DNA from: Calycina herbarum
Taxonomy: Eukaryota; Ascomycota; Leotiomycetes; Helotiales; Pezizellaceae
Direction: 5' to 3'
Length of the DNA: 64,000 nucleotides
NCBI GenBank assembly: GCA_001414485.1
Contig: LLEY01000116.1
Coordinates: 1 to 64,000, forward strand
Positions 14,072 through 25,747 of this stretch are shown one piece after another. The notes under the pieces are model-generated. The model ran no database searches and had not been told where the DNA came from. It was given only the letters and a program-made list of their open reading frames with translations. Positions within the stretch are counted from its first letter, which is position 1; every line of letters begins with the position of its first letter. The translations under genes were made by a program, and so were the position numbers.

Positions 14072-17000
14072 ATGCCTACCCGAAGAAGACCAGCAACAAA
14101 AGCCCCCGACGAAGAAGAATGGAATTCCCATAAGACAATTCTTCGCGAACTATATTTCAAGAAGAACCTTACCCAATTGATGACGTGCATGGAAAGAGAG
14201 CATGACTTCATCGCATCGTAGGTTCCTTATTCGAATTATTTTAGTTTACAATAGCTAACGGGTCTAGTAAAAACCAATATGAGAGGAAATTCAAGGATTG
14301 GGGGTTCAGGAAAAATCTGACCTCCGATGAGTGGAAAGTCGTCCTCGCCAAATGGAAGAGACGAGAAGAAATTTGTAAAGAAAGCCAAGTTACCTTGAAC
14401 GGGGTGCTCGTTCCGAAGAGCAGGGTTAAGAAGGAGGAAACGAGATACGCTTTATCAGAGCTCACTAGAATTCATGCCTCTTGTGAGAGTCGTCTCTTCG
14501 AAGGCAGTAGAAAATGGACTAATTTCGTGTATAGATTGCAACAGTTCATTGCCAGATGATATTTGCGTTGCTACCCCATCTCCGCATGCCCTGGAAAATT
14601 TGAGAAATATTAGCTTCCATAACCTCCCGAGCTTCGTGTTGATGGATTTGCTTTCTAGTTCGGGTATGCTATATATATGATTCTCGTTTGAATGTAATTC
14701 TAATAGAAAGTTTCAGGCGCTTTCTATCCAACTCCAATTCCGCAAGCCACTCTATCGAAAACTAGATGGCCACCACTTATACCTCCGGCCCAGATCCCCA
14801 ACATCGCTGACTCGGAGGAAGCGACGTTTCCTTCTCACTCAACAAAAGTTTTTACCCCAAGTGAGAGACAATCAACTATCTCTGAAAATATTCTTCCGGG
14901 TCTCTCCGAGTATTCAATTTCCCGAACGCAATCCGAAAAGAAGGACCTTATACTCCGGGAAGTGGAAACTTTTATGCTGGAAAGGTACGAGGGTGAAATT
15001 GCAGATCGTACCAACAAAATCTTGGATTCATCCGAGCCAGAGAGCCTCTCTCAATTTACTGCATTTGTTTCAAATCTATCTTCTAATAATTTGATTGAAG
15101 ATATCAGGCGGCAAGCGGCTTTTCTGTTGTGGATCAGACGTCAAAAGATACACTTTCTTCAGATGATGTTTTCTATCAAAACACCTGCGCTGCAAGCATG
15201 TCTTGAGGCTTTGCTAAACTACGCAGTCGCTGCTAATGATTCTGTTACATTCGAATATTTATTCGAAGCCGATAAAGGCAAGGAGTGGTACCACGGCCGA
15301 CGAGAAATGTTGCTATTAGCAGCTGTTCAATTCGACTTGGTTGAGATAGTGCGTATCCTCTGTAACGAAGGCACAGATGTTAATTGCCAACTGTCATTGA
15401 CACCTTGGGCTCGTGGTACGAAATCGCCTCTGGGTACCGCTACCACTAAAGAAATGGCCTAGTTACTTTTAGGCGCTGGCGCTGATGTAAAAACTTCTCG
15501 AAGCTCCCACATGCTCATCTGTAAGGCTTTGGAGAAAGATCAAGTAGAATTTGCCGAGCTTCTACTAGGAGCTGGCGGGTACTTTAATCCAATGCAGCGA
15601 TTAAAATCCTTGCCAAATCGAGAAGATCGTGGAACACAACTAGCTCATGCTATTTACTGCGGGAACATCGCGGCGGCGAAACTTGTGCTTAAATTGGGGG
15701 CAGTCTGCATTGATGGTCCCATTTGCTATTCTGACCATCGACGTTTCTGGGCAACAGAACTTCAGCTTGCAGCCTTTTGTGGTAACGAAGAAATTGTTGT
15801 TGCAATCCTAAATCAACCATCAGGGAGATCATGTGTTTCCACCGGCCGCTATAGGTGGGGTCCATTGCGCGACGCTTCCATGCAAGGTCATGTCAAAATA
15901 GCGGAGCTTTTGATTGCTGCCGGCGCTGACGTTAATGCTGGAAAGGAGATCTCTCTGCAGGATTTCCGTAAAGGGCCCGAACTCATCGAACCTTTAACGC
16001 CCTTCGTATCAGCTGTAAGTCGAGGACACAAGGAAGTGGTTGAATTATTACTTCGAGAGTCTGTCAATGTGAATGGCTTGGATTTCTCCGAGCATGGGAC
16101 ATCCGCCCTCGAAGCTGCCGAATACCTGGGGCACCCAAAATATTCAATTGTTATGCTTCTGGTTTTTCATGGGGCCGTAAAGCACCCAAAACGAGATAGC
16201 AAGTACCAGGCCATTGAACTTTGCTTTGCCGTAAGGAATAACAACCTCGAAAGAGTGCGATCTCTTGTCGCTGAAGGTATTGATGTTGGCTATGTTCTCG
16301 ATGCTGCCCCGGCACAACTTGATAAAAAGACTTGTTTAAACATCATCTCAATATTCTTGGAAGTCTGTGGCGAGAAAATCAACACCAGAGGACCTTCATC
16401 GAGACGACCGGCCTTGCAAATTGCAATAGAAGCCAACGAATTCGGAGCTGCTTGCAGACTGATACTTTCAGGAGCAAGTTTGTCCACGCAGTAGTCGTAT
16501 GAAGGTGGTTGCCCGCTTAGTTGTGCCATCAAAAATCGAGATCTCTCCATGATAAATCTCCTTGTCCCCCATGTGGCAAAGCTCAAACAGCCTTTTCCTA
16601 GTTCGAATCTGGACATTCTTTTTCGCGTGGACTACAATCTTACGTTCATTAATCATCTGGTTGCGAATGGACTCCTTCGTCCTTTAGCGGAGTGGTACGC
16701 AAGTGTTCTGCCACGACTACTGGCTACGAATGATTTACATATCGGGTCCATACGACTGTTGATAGAAAATGGAGCAGATGTCAATTCAGCAGCTGACGAC
16801 CATGGAACACCTCTGCAGAATGCCGCTGGGGCAAATGCATCTCTCAGTATCATTCAGTTTCTAATAGAGAAGGGGGCAGACATAAATGCAGAACCCCGTG
16901 GGTCATTTGGGTCATTTGGGTCATTTGGACGAACAGCTCTCCAAGCCGCCATCGTTCCTTGGAGTTCACTCCTGAAATATGATTTAGCCCCAAAGATGGA

Positions 17001-17373
17001 AACAATTCAATACCTACTGGAAAATGGGGCAGAGATCAACGCAGCGCCTGCAGATCATTATGGGATAACTGCTCTTCAAGGAGCAGCAATTCGAGGATAT
17101 CTCAAAGTAGCTCACCTGTTACTCGAACGCGGAGCCGACCCAAAGGCAGCAGGCTCACGGCAAGGACCCACAGCATTGGAAGGAGCTGCAGGAAATGGAC
17201 GCCTCGACATGGTTCAACTCTTGCTCAATGCTGGAGCAGATGCTACGGAAAGTGCCGCCATTTTTGCCGAGAAGTGCAACCACTTCGTCGTCGCGGATCT
17301 CATCAGGGAAAACATCAAGGAGGAACCTGCAGGAGAATATAGCGAGAACGAGGATGAAGATAACAGTGTGTAA
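14072..17373 (+). pseudogene. Clr5-domain ankyrin-repeat protein gene with two in-frame TAG codons
   Basis: Four exons (14072-14217, 14268-14482, 14535-14663, 14717-17373) form one 1049-codon frame. All three introns are canonical, and a 52-nt intron is needed to keep frame at 14483-14534 (donor GTGAGA, branch CTAAT, acceptor TATAG). Residues about 15-68 are a Clr5 domain (EEWNSHKTILRELY ... YERKFKDWGFRKN). The C-terminal half carries many ankyrin repeats (for example IRLLIENGADVN, IQFLIEKGADIN, AHLLLERGADP, VQLLLNAGADA). The frame is broken by TAG at 15460-15462 (codon 412, in 'EMA-stop-LLLGAGADV', where a Gln is expected) and TAG at 16492-16494 (codon 756). Everything else, including splice sites, is intact. 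Clr5-ankyrin proteins are abundant, expanded and poorly understood in Pezizomycotina. Either recent inactivation or a transcript that is edited or read through would fit. Confidence 0.8.
16900..16926 (+). repeat. In-frame 9-bp tandem repeat (GGGTCATTT x3)
   Basis: Three perfect copies of GGGTCATTT, followed by a partial fourth, encode a Gly-Ser-Phe repeat between two ankyrin units. The unit length is a multiple of three, so the reading frame is unaffected. Confidence 0.9.
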
Positions 17374-18843
17374 CAACTCTACCCTTTTTGACGACTTATA
17401 AGCGTACTTTCTAACCTCTTAATAGCGAGTATGTATTTAGAATCAGATCCGATGGAAAACTTTGCCTTCTATTGACAAAGCATGAGATCTGTATCTCGCT
17501 TATATAAAAATTGCCGCAAAAGAATCGCTTCCTCTGCGTGAAACATACCTTTTAGGTGGATACTTTGTCTTCCTTGATAAATTGCTGAAAGCAACAACGA
17601 TTTAGTACAGGGCTTATCAGCAATAACCCATCTAAGGCCTCAACGGTCCTCCCGGACTCTACCCTATCACCCCATATCACAACTTTGAAGACGTAGGGAT
17701 GCTCATTTATAATAATGTGGTGGATAAAGGAGCGTGAACGGGTATACTTCGTGATGGTACCCGGATCAGAGCAGGCTCAATATATTTTGCCATCTGGTTC
17801 TTCAGCGGTCTTCCCTGTGGACTTAGTCTCCGTTCAAACTCACCACGCTCTCAACTGTAAATTATACCAAAGTACCAAAATAGTACTCGGGAAGGAAGTA
17901 AATGTTAAGCTCGAGAGAATATGCAGATGGATGGTGGAGGAGAATTATATTTTGTGTTTTTGCTGTCAACCTAAGCAGCTAACGGCTGTCTATCAGGAGC
18001 ATTTTCCAACTCTAAGTCTGGTTTCGATGTGTATTGTTACCATCTTTCTCTTCAGTCGACCAAGCCCAAGGAATGTTAGTTTTGATTTTTCAATATTGTC
18101 CACCTCTATTCGATGCTTGGGCCACATCATCATATTCCACTGCTTGAGGAGAATTTACACCTTTTGAGATCTGCTTTCGCTCTCGCTTGTGCATTTGGTC
18201 GTTTGAGGGGCAGCGACTGCAGGGGCTGGACCGATAATGGCTGAGAGAATACACTTCCCGCGGTATATCTTCATTGTCAAGAGACAGAAATTGAATGGGT
18301 TGGAATTAAAGAGGGTTTGTACTTATTTCTTACTAGGAAGCTAGCGAGTTGCTTCGTCGTTTTCAAAGTAATAAGGATTCGAGCTTCTGGAGAAAACTGC
18401 TCAGAACTCACACAATTTCGCCACCTATAAAAAAATCCAGACTAAGCTTAAACACAGAATTACAGGCATGTCTCTGTTGGAAATTATATATTTTTGGAGA
18501 TCCTTGCGTGACTCAATGTTGTAAACAAGTTGAGCCGAACGGGAATTTGGGAAGCCATGAACTCCACGTACCGCTGTATACTGGCTGTCATAGCAAGATT
18601 GGTTGTTGTAGATGAAACTCTCCATTTTGGTACCAAGATCCAATTTGTCCAGACCCACAAATCTGTTTCTTGTGAGGTGAAATCGGAGTACTTGTCATCG
18701 ATTTTGTACATACTGCCGAATTCGGTTTGGCCGGCTTCATCATTGGGATTGAGGGATAAATGACTGGGCAGAGCTTGTCGAAAAGACAGACTGCCTGGTG
18801 TCCTTGATGTAGACTCCCGTTGACGATAGGAGCTGCTGGTGGT
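17374..18843. other. Region between the Clr5-ankyrin gene and the Tc1 element; possible gene remnant at its right end
   Basis: 17400-18340 has no supported gene. From 18842 down to 18484 the minus strand holds an open frame with protein-like composition (TEFGSMYKIDDKYSDFTS, TDLWVWTNWILVPKW) that is cut at its start by the transposon end. It could be the 3' part of a gene interrupted by the insertion, but I do not recognise it, and other frames are open over the same stretch. Confidence 0.35.
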
Positions 18844-18844
18844 A

Positions 18845-18882
18845 AGAGTTGTGGCCACAGCTCGTGGCACACCTAAGCGAGA
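18845..18882 (+). repeat. Left terminal inverted repeat of the Tc1 element
   Basis: It is 38 bp long and exactly complementary to 20141-20178. It contains the internal palindrome GTGGCCAC. Confidence 0.95.
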
Positions 18883-18963
18883 ACATCAAAACCTACACCT
18901 TATTTTTAAAAATATACTATAAATCCAATTCTAATTATTTTAACTTTAAATTAAAAACTTATA

Positions 18964-20055
18964 TTAATGGATAGTAGCTAATCCACGTACTTTAATAACA
19001 TCTTCTAATTTACATGTTAATCTCTCAGTATATGCCCGATAATCACGTGGATCCACCAGATCCCAAAGCCTTTGGATCTCCCTTATTAACTCCTCCTTAG
19101 AAGTCGGTACAAAGGGCAACTTTTTTAACTCTTCTTTCATCCATCGCCAGACCTTCTCGATTACGTTTAAATCAGGTGAAGAAGGAGGCCAGTTAAAGCC
19201 GCGGATGCTATGCTGGAGCTTAGCTAAACGAGCATGTCCTTTATACACCTTGGAACCGTCCTCTATAAAGATATAATCGGTACCGAGCTTGTCGAATAAG
19301 GGAAAGATAATTGGCTGAAGAACTTGATCCCTATAGGCTCGAGAATTTACCCCTTTACAGCCTTGTTCCTTCTCTAAGAAGACAAGAGGGGACTTATAAT
19401 CCCAGCCGATCGCGCCCCAGATCATAACCGACACCCTCCCTGAACGATAAGTCGACCGAATACAGTCAGGACACCGTTTTTCGTCTATACGCCGCGTTAC
19501 CCAAACCCTCCCACTCTTTTCAAGCTCAAATATACACTCGTCTGACCATATAACCTTCCTCCAGTCCCCCCCCTTTGGATTCGAGGCAGCATAGTCAGAG
19601 GTCCCCCACCAACGGTGTTCTAATACAAAACCAAGACGCTTTTTAGCTTATTTCCGAGATATAAAAGGTCGAGGGCATGCTACGCAGCGGCGGTAGCCTG
19701 CGTAGCGTAGTTCTCGTCGAATTGTACGTGCCGACGCGTCGATACCGAGGATATTACGGACTCGCTCGAAAGTTATACGACGAGTAGTATAATTTGTCGA
19801 TATAAATCGAATAATCCGGCGTATATCCCTCTTTCCTAGTCGCCTCCTTTGATATTGCTTCCCTTTCCGTGTACGTCGACTTGTTCCGTCCTTGCAAATC
19901 CGTCTCGCAGTGGTTCTAGGAACCCCTAATTCTTTGTGTATCCATCCCCACGATTTTCCGTCGCTTCGCGCTTGTCGTACTCTAGCCCTTTTCGGTGTAT
20001 GCTAATTGTGACCAGGTTCGTGTATAGGAGAGGGGGAGAGGATTTGGCCTGCCAT
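18964..20055 (-). pseudogene. Tc1/mariner transposase, two in-frame stops
   Basis: From ATG at 20053-20055 the frame runs to a stop at 18964, about 363 codons. It is interrupted by TAG at 20002-20004 (codon 18) and TAA at 19648-19650 (codon about 136). The N-terminal half is basic and helix-turn-helix-like (SWGWIHKELGVPRTTARRI). The catalytic region is readable: first Asp in VIWSDECIFE, second in IFIEDGSKVYKG, and the terminal acidic motif in WPPSSPDLNVIEKVW about 33 residues later. The MIWGAIGW segment is typical of fungal Tc1 transposases. Both stops fit CAG to TAG and CAA to TAA. The downstream frame from 19647 keeps all catalytic residues but lacks the DNA-binding half. Confidence 0.88.
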
Positions 20056-20140
20056 TCTTAATTTAGAGAGTTTTAGACGAAAGGTTGAATTATAGTAGAT
20101 TTTTGAAAAGGGAGTGTCGGAAATTAAGGTGGGGGGCAAA

Positions 20141-20178
20141 TCTCGCTTAGGTGTGCCACGAGCTGTGGCCACAACTCT
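20141..20178 (-). repeat. Right terminal inverted repeat of the Tc1 element
   Basis: Perfect reverse complement of the left terminus, followed by the TA target duplication. Confidence 0.95.
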
Positions 20179-20180
20179 TA

Positions 20181-20672
20181 CATTGTGGCCGAGTTAGCTC
20201 TGGCGACCGACTGCGACTTGCCTGGGTTGCTGAAACGGTAGAGTGCTCAGAATTCTGATATCTTGGGCGATAATAGGACATGATTTAAGATACGATAACA
20301 TAAAAAAGAGATATGTGAGGAAAAATGTTTCAGGACCATGATGGGGAAAGAGCGGATTGAAAGATAGGGACGAGAGGTGTGTAGGGAATGAGCAACGAGG
20401 GAGGTAAAGGAAGGTTTCCATCGTGCTTCTGTCGTGTAATATAGGCTGTTAGAGAGGATCTATTACTTGGTCTTTCGATTGTTTGCTTTGCGGAAAGAGG
20501 CTATACACTCTGTCCGAATCTATAAAGTTGCATATCATTTCAGTTGTTAAGCTCAAACCATAGTCACGTCCTCGTATTGATGTATTGGTATGTATTGCTA
20601 CGTAATTACTCTCTGCTAGCCCCCTAGACAATATTATCAAATCTGTCATTTTGACGAGCCATCTGTCAACTT
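20181..20672. other. Intergenic, nothing recognised
   Basis: Right flank of the transposon. Two short minus-strand frames (20194-20421, 20449-20649) have no support. Confidence 0.5.
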
Positions 20673-21245
20673 TCAGACCATGATCTTTTCACCAGCGGTT
20701 TCGGTTTCTTTGGAATATCGACGGGCGAAACGATCGTAATCGTAGCGGGCGAAGCTAATAGAATCAGTTTTCACGAAGACGGTGACAGCAATGGAAGAAA
20801 GCAAGAATTGCCAGTTGCCCAAGACGCGATCCATAGCCCATGACGAGAAATTGAGAACAGAGGGAGGGTATGTTGTACATGCTTTCCAAGCTGCACAAAA
20901 TAAAGCGACGAGTGTCATGGCGACGAGTAATATGTCCCTCTTTCTGAGAGCGTCCTTGCTATTGAGGTTGAACATGAGAAGGAATACATCCATGAGCATA
21001 AAACGAAGCGCAACAAAAAAGTCCCACCCCTCCAGTGTTGACGTAATCTCCAAGAAGCTGTTATATATGACTAAGTCGATGATAGAAACAGATACTAGAT
21101 TGAGGGCGAAGAAACGCATTCTGATGCCGCCGAGGCAGTAAAATAGTATGTTGATCGCATAGAGATCGATGTTAGTGGAGATGCGAGCTGCTAATTGCTC
21201 GTCCACAAGGTTACTGGAGTGGTCGTAGGCTTGCTTGTTGAACAT
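20673..21245 (-). CDS. Hypothetical membrane protein, probably missing its 5' part
   Basis: The frame from the first ATG gives 190 residues. It stays open upstream to about 21307 and there encodes another hydrophobic segment (VAITSLFIAFVHFLARVN). About four to five hydrophobic segments are visible (for example ILFYCLGGIRMRFFALNLVS, FFVALRFMLMDVFLLMF, ILLVAMTLVALFCAAW), with a charged C-terminus. No family recognised. An upstream exon could not be joined in frame with canonical sites. Because the interval ahead abuts a hydrolase gene that also lacks its 5' end, the two may have been truncated by one deletion. It could also be an intact short gene starting at 21245. Confidence 0.45.
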   Translation of the reverse strand: MFNKQAYDHSSNLVDEQLAARISTNIDLYAINILFYCLGGIRMRFFALNLVSVSIIDLVIYNSFLEITSTLEGWDFFVALRFMLMDVFLLMFNLNSKDALRKRDILLVAMTLVALFCAAWKACTTYPPSVLNFSSWAMDRVLGNWQFLLSSIAVTVFVKTDSISFARYDYDRFARRYSKETETAGEKIMV

Positions 21246-21364
21246 ATTAACTCGAGCTAAGAAGTGGACGAATGCAATAAAAAGTGAAGTGATTGCAACT
21301 ATTAGTGAGAATTAGCTATTTTGAATAGAAGCTAAGTGCATATATTTACTAGCTCCATCGCATA

Positions 21365-22167
21365 AAGTTGTCTACCGCAACGTGCGCCCTCGACACAAAC
21401 GCAATCCGCACCCTCCTTCTATCCCTCCTTGACTCAGGAAAAGAAGTAATAATCCTAACCCGTATGAGATCCTCCCTTCACTTTTGAACCAATTCTAAGT
21501 ATTCGATCGTAAATTTAATCCCTCCTCACTTCAAACAACGAGCAAAACATATACTAACAAACAACAGACTCCTACGGTGGAGTCCCAGGGAATGCAGCAG
21601 CCCACAGTCTAAGCAAGACTACATACGCCCAAGAGGGAAAGAAAGGTGGAGTAATAGGAATAATCCACATAGCAGCTTTCATCATACCAGAAGGCTCGAG
21701 GCTCCTAGATGTAGTAGGGGGAAAGCACGCACCTTATGTTTTGCAAGATTAAGTTCGTTCCCCCCTCATCCCCCCTAAACCCTCATATCCAAACTAATAA
21801 CACCCCGCCAAAGCCTGCCAAAGGCCTTCCCCTACCCCAAACCCTAAGCTAGACATTCTACCACGACACACCCACCCCCCTCGCCTCCCAACTCTCAACT
21901 TCCCTCCTCCCCCACGCGCTTCTCGCGTTTGAGTCCCCATCCCCAGCAACCGCAAGGCAAGAGCCAGACTTTCAGGGTAGACTAGCCTTCCTAAGATGCA
22001 CAGAGGACAAAGCTCTCCCAACGTTTGTACAAGACCTCTTCATGGAGAAGAGTGGGGTGGAATGGCTTGTAAAAGACTTGAATGCTAGTCACAGTCCGTT
22101 TGTGAGTCAGACTGAGGAGGTGGGTGAAATTTTGAGGGAGTGGGCTGAGGTGTTTGAGGCGAGGTGA
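21365..22167 (+). pseudogene. Alpha/beta-hydrolase relic, N-terminus missing and one premature stop
   Basis: Readable segments are 21365-21461, 21568-21752 and 21853-22167, separated by introns (donor GTATGA, acceptor AACAG; last acceptor GCTAG with a good branch site). They carry the nucleophile elbow HSYGGVPG, the phrase KKGGVIGIIHIAAFIIPEG typical of this fungal hydrolase group, the acid-residue region FLRCTEDKALP and the histidine region LNASHSPFVSQTEEV. The usual first 50-60 residues with the oxyanion strand (VLVPGAWH-like) are absent. The second segment ends in TAA at 21750-21752, where relatives continue with Gln, again compatible with CAA to TAA, and the expected donor after it is not canonical. 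Single domain; role in the ancestor unknown. Confidence 0.75.
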
Positions 22168-22427
22168 CTAAAAGAGAGGGATATGAGTTTCGATTGTGAA
22201 GAAACCTAAGGGAGGGGAGGCCAAGGGTTGGAGAAGCCACTTTCTCGGAGTCCTTTCTTGTTTTGGATGAACCGAGCATTGCGAAACAGCCAGAGAGGAA
22301 ATAAACCATGAGGTTAGAAAAGTTCGTCACAAAAAAGAAAAATAGACAAAAATGAAACTCTTATATTTAACGGTAGCTCGCCATCTTAGCACATACATAT
22401 ACACACCCTTCCCCCTTTTCTCAGGCC

Positions 22428-25400
22428 CTAAGCCCACCCAAAAATCTCCCCCACCCCCTTCATATTATTCCTCACCCCCAGCAGCACAACCAGCACCCCC
22501 ACCGCATCAACCACAAGTAGAGTCATAGCACCCATCATAAACCGCGGACAAAAAATCCGATAAAGCATCAAATGCCTCCTCAAATGCCCCGCCCACATCG
22601 TAGTAGCCAACCCAACCGTAGCAAAATACCCCACATGCCACGCCAAAGATGCACTCACAGCCCTCAACGTCCCCTTCCTCTTCGGTTTCTGCTTCCAAAG
22701 AACCACAAGAGGTAAGAACGTAACAGCTAAGATTTGCGCACCAAAAGTGTTAAGTCCCACGAGGATGGGAGAGTAAGGGTACATAATGGTGTGGAGAGGG
22801 ACGAATGCTGATTCCCATTGGATGCTAGAGAGGGTAGCTTGGTGTCCTGTTTTGAAGAAGTGGTGCGAGCCGAGGAGGGCGAGCATGATGGGTCCGATGG
22901 GGGATGCGGTTAGAGAATTGAGATCGAGGATTTCAAGGAGGGAGAGGGATTGCCATGCCATGATCGACAGGGCTCCAAAGCCCATAGGCTTTTGCACGAG
23001 GAGAAGCGTGAGTAGGATGTTGAGAACTAAAAGGAGATAGCGAGTTCCATGCGTGTTGGCGAATCCAAGAATGGTGATTGTTGCTTTCGCTGGATGGGCG
23101 GTGCCCTCAGATCCAGCGGATGGACCAGATGCTGTGCTAATCGCTACACAGGGAGGAGCGTAGGCGAATGCTGCTGTTCCTGCTCCTAATGCAATAACTA
23201 GGATGAGTTGAGCGATGGGGACACGCATGGTTTTCAGTAGACCTGAGGGTAGTTCTGGGAACCATTCTGCATCATCTGCAGCATCGAGAGTCCAGAATAC
23301 GGCGCTGAGAGCGAGACCTGCTCTGAAAATCCAGCTGACCCAGACAGGCGCAAACCCTTCATATGAGCGACTTCCCATATAGAAAGATTTGATAATCTCG
23401 GGGAGAAATACGGCAACAACGAAAGGTATGAGAAGTTGCCATGGAGCCGATGTAGATGATGTCGAAGAAGCGTAGTAAGTCGACATGCAATAAGGCATTT
23501 GCTCTTCTCTGCATAGCTTTGAGTACGATGCGAGACAACTTAAAACGACAAATGCCAAGGAGTGATAAACACCCAAAGCTCTATCTGCTACCTTCTCCAA
23601 TCTCAGAGAAGATATTGCCGAAGCAAGTCCAAATGTCGTGATAAAGAACATCAAGATTGAATCCTCCCAGATAGTATAAGAATTCGAAGCAAAGCCAATA
23701 GATTGACTGATCGTGAAAATGGCAGCGAGCCAACCCCAGAAAGTCGTAGGGAAAGGATTGCTAATCTTCTTTCTCCTTATGACCTCTTGCAACAAAACAC
23801 CAACTAGTCCAGTAATAGCACCAGGAGCAAGCCCGAAGGCCAGTAAAGACTCTCCTTCAAATACCATCCGAAGAACTGGTCCAGAAGCAACTCCCAAAGT
23901 CGTACCAATAAAGGCAGTCTTAACCATAGTCCGACTAGTAGTTTCCTGTTCATAAGTATCGATCCCCTTGGCAAGATTGTCCAATTCCAATTTCTGTTCC
24001 GCCTTATCAAGCTCAGGATCCTCAACCGCCTCGCCATCATCCGAATTCGCATTCGCGTAAAGCATCAGAGAAAGTAAGCCCGCAGCTAAGATAGCAATTC
24101 CCAAAATCATACTAGGAACATCGAATCGAGCCCAGAGACTTCGATAGATACGTAGAGTTTCCTCTTGGAATGCAGAAAATGAAGCATAAGCCTCTCGGTA
24201 CATCTTCTCCTTCTTGCTCGAGGTGAGTGCTTTCTCAGCCGTTGCCCAAAGAGCATGTGGTGATCCCTCAACGGTGCTTTCATCAATACCACGAGCAACA
24301 TAGTAAGCAGATTGGTATCTCTTGATACCAGCAGCGGCCATTCTCCCCACTGCCGCAAGATTTTCCCAAGCATTGCCCTTCTTCCCAGCAAAAGCTTCCT
24401 CAATAGGTTTCCCAAGATTGTTGAATGGAATTGGTAATCCCAACAAGAGAGAAAGAGTAGGAACCAAATCAATCTGATTGACAGGTCTTATCTTCGCATT
24501 CTCAGGAGGAGCCACAAACGCAGGCTCCGTACGCCCAAATATCCCCTTCTTGGAATACATCCAAAGCGCAGCCTGAACCTCGTCATCACTCTCCCCCCCA
24601 TGATCACCCTTAGAATCCATTCCATGATCCCCCATAATAACAAGCAAAGTATCATCATCCAACGCCTTGATCAAATCCCGAATCACCACATCCATCTGCT
24701 GCAACTTAGCAGTCATAGCAGGATGATTAGGACCATACCGATGCCCCGCATGATCCACCCCCAAAAAATGCGCAAACATAACATCCCACTGCTCCTTCTT
24801 CTCCTTCTCCTGAAGCAGAGGCATGATGTGCTCCAAGACTCCATTATCCAGTGTATGTAAATCCCACACATTCAAACTATCATACGCCCTACTGATTTTC
24901 TCCTCGAAATACCCCGGGAACAGCGCAGTCCACGTATCATCCCCCAAATGAACAATCTTCTTCCCCACATCCCTAAGTCTCATAAGTAAATTATCCTCCT
25001 CAATAGCCGTCCCCGCGAAATTCGAGCCCGCATCAATAAAAGTAGGTAAAGTCCCTGTAGTAAGACCCTTCAACCTCTGTAGCGTCGTAGTCGGCGGATC
25101 CGCAATAAAAGGCAGCAGAAACGCATTATGCGGTTGCTCAACGGCAGTATCATATAAAACTGGCAGAGAATTATGGAAAGCTTGCGCTTGACTTTCATTC
25201 TTATACGGAATCGTGAAATCGTACCGTAAAGCATCGATAATAACCACCACCGCCCTATCGAAACTCTTCGGATGCCAACATCCACCTTCAATTGTGCCGG
25301 CGCCTTTGAAAGAGGGGGTAATCGCGATGGGAGGAATGGCGCAGGAGGAGTGTTCTTCGAGAACGAGACGGGTGAGGAGGAAGCCTTTGGTGAAGAAGTA

Positions 25401-25747
25401 GAGGCCTGTCGCATGGATGAAGCTATCGCAAATATCAGCATATACTCCTAATTGACACCACAACTCCTCTCATAACCAGAGATCCAGGCGCAAAATCAAA
25501 GTAGTACTTACAAAAACCACACAAAAGCCCCAAACACCCAATTCCACTCCCCCAAAAACCTCTCCTTCCTCCTTTCACTCAACCGCTCCAAACCCCCCTT
25601 CTCCCTCTTCGCATCCGCAATGCCCTTTTTAAAATCCTTTATCCGGTCCTCTCGATCCTTGATCGCTTTCGCTCGGGCATATTGCGCTGCAATAGAATTA
25701 TAGCTCTCTGGTCCTGGCGCCGGCTTGGGTACTGATGGTTGTACCAT
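22428..25747 (-). CDS. gpi13: GPI ethanolamine phosphate transferase 3 (Gpi13/PIG-O)
   Basis: Two exons (25512-25747, 22428-25422) encode 1076 residues. The splice rebuilds the first membrane segment (FGAFVWFFFIHATGLYFFTK). The lumenal alkaline-phosphatase-like domain follows, with VVVIIDALRYDF, HLGDDTWTALFPG, FAHFLGVDHAGHRYGPNH and VIMGDHGMDSKGDHGG carrying the metal-binding Asp and His residues. The C-terminal half is a run of many transmembrane helices, as in all members. The enzyme works in the ER membrane, adding ethanolamine phosphate to the third mannose of the GPI precursor, the phosphate later joined to proteins. The ATG at 25747 was chosen as the first in frame. A longer frame without ATG lies upstream. 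Length matches the family. Confidence 0.96.

Larger units (their letters stand above)
18845..20178 (-). mobile_element. Tc1/mariner-type DNA transposon, full length, inactive
   Basis: A 1334-bp element is bounded by perfect 38-bp terminal inverted repeats beginning AGAGTTGTGGCCACAGCTCG and flanked by TA dinucleotides at 18843-18844 and 20179-20180, the target duplication of this superfamily. It carries one transposase frame on the minus strand that contains two premature stops. Perfectly identical termini imply a recent insertion or recent cross-mobilisation by another copy. The left interior (18896-18960) is markedly AT-rich. Confidence 0.93.

Noticed and set aside
14440..14700. Apparent frameshift between the Clr5 part and the following exon
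   Set aside because: A canonical 52-nt intron at 14483-14534 (GTGAGA donor, CTAAT branch, TATAG acceptor) restores the frame, so no indel is needed.
17715..18167. 150-codon plus-strand open frame
   Set aside because: No recognisable motif, odd composition and no splice or codon-use support; treated as chance.
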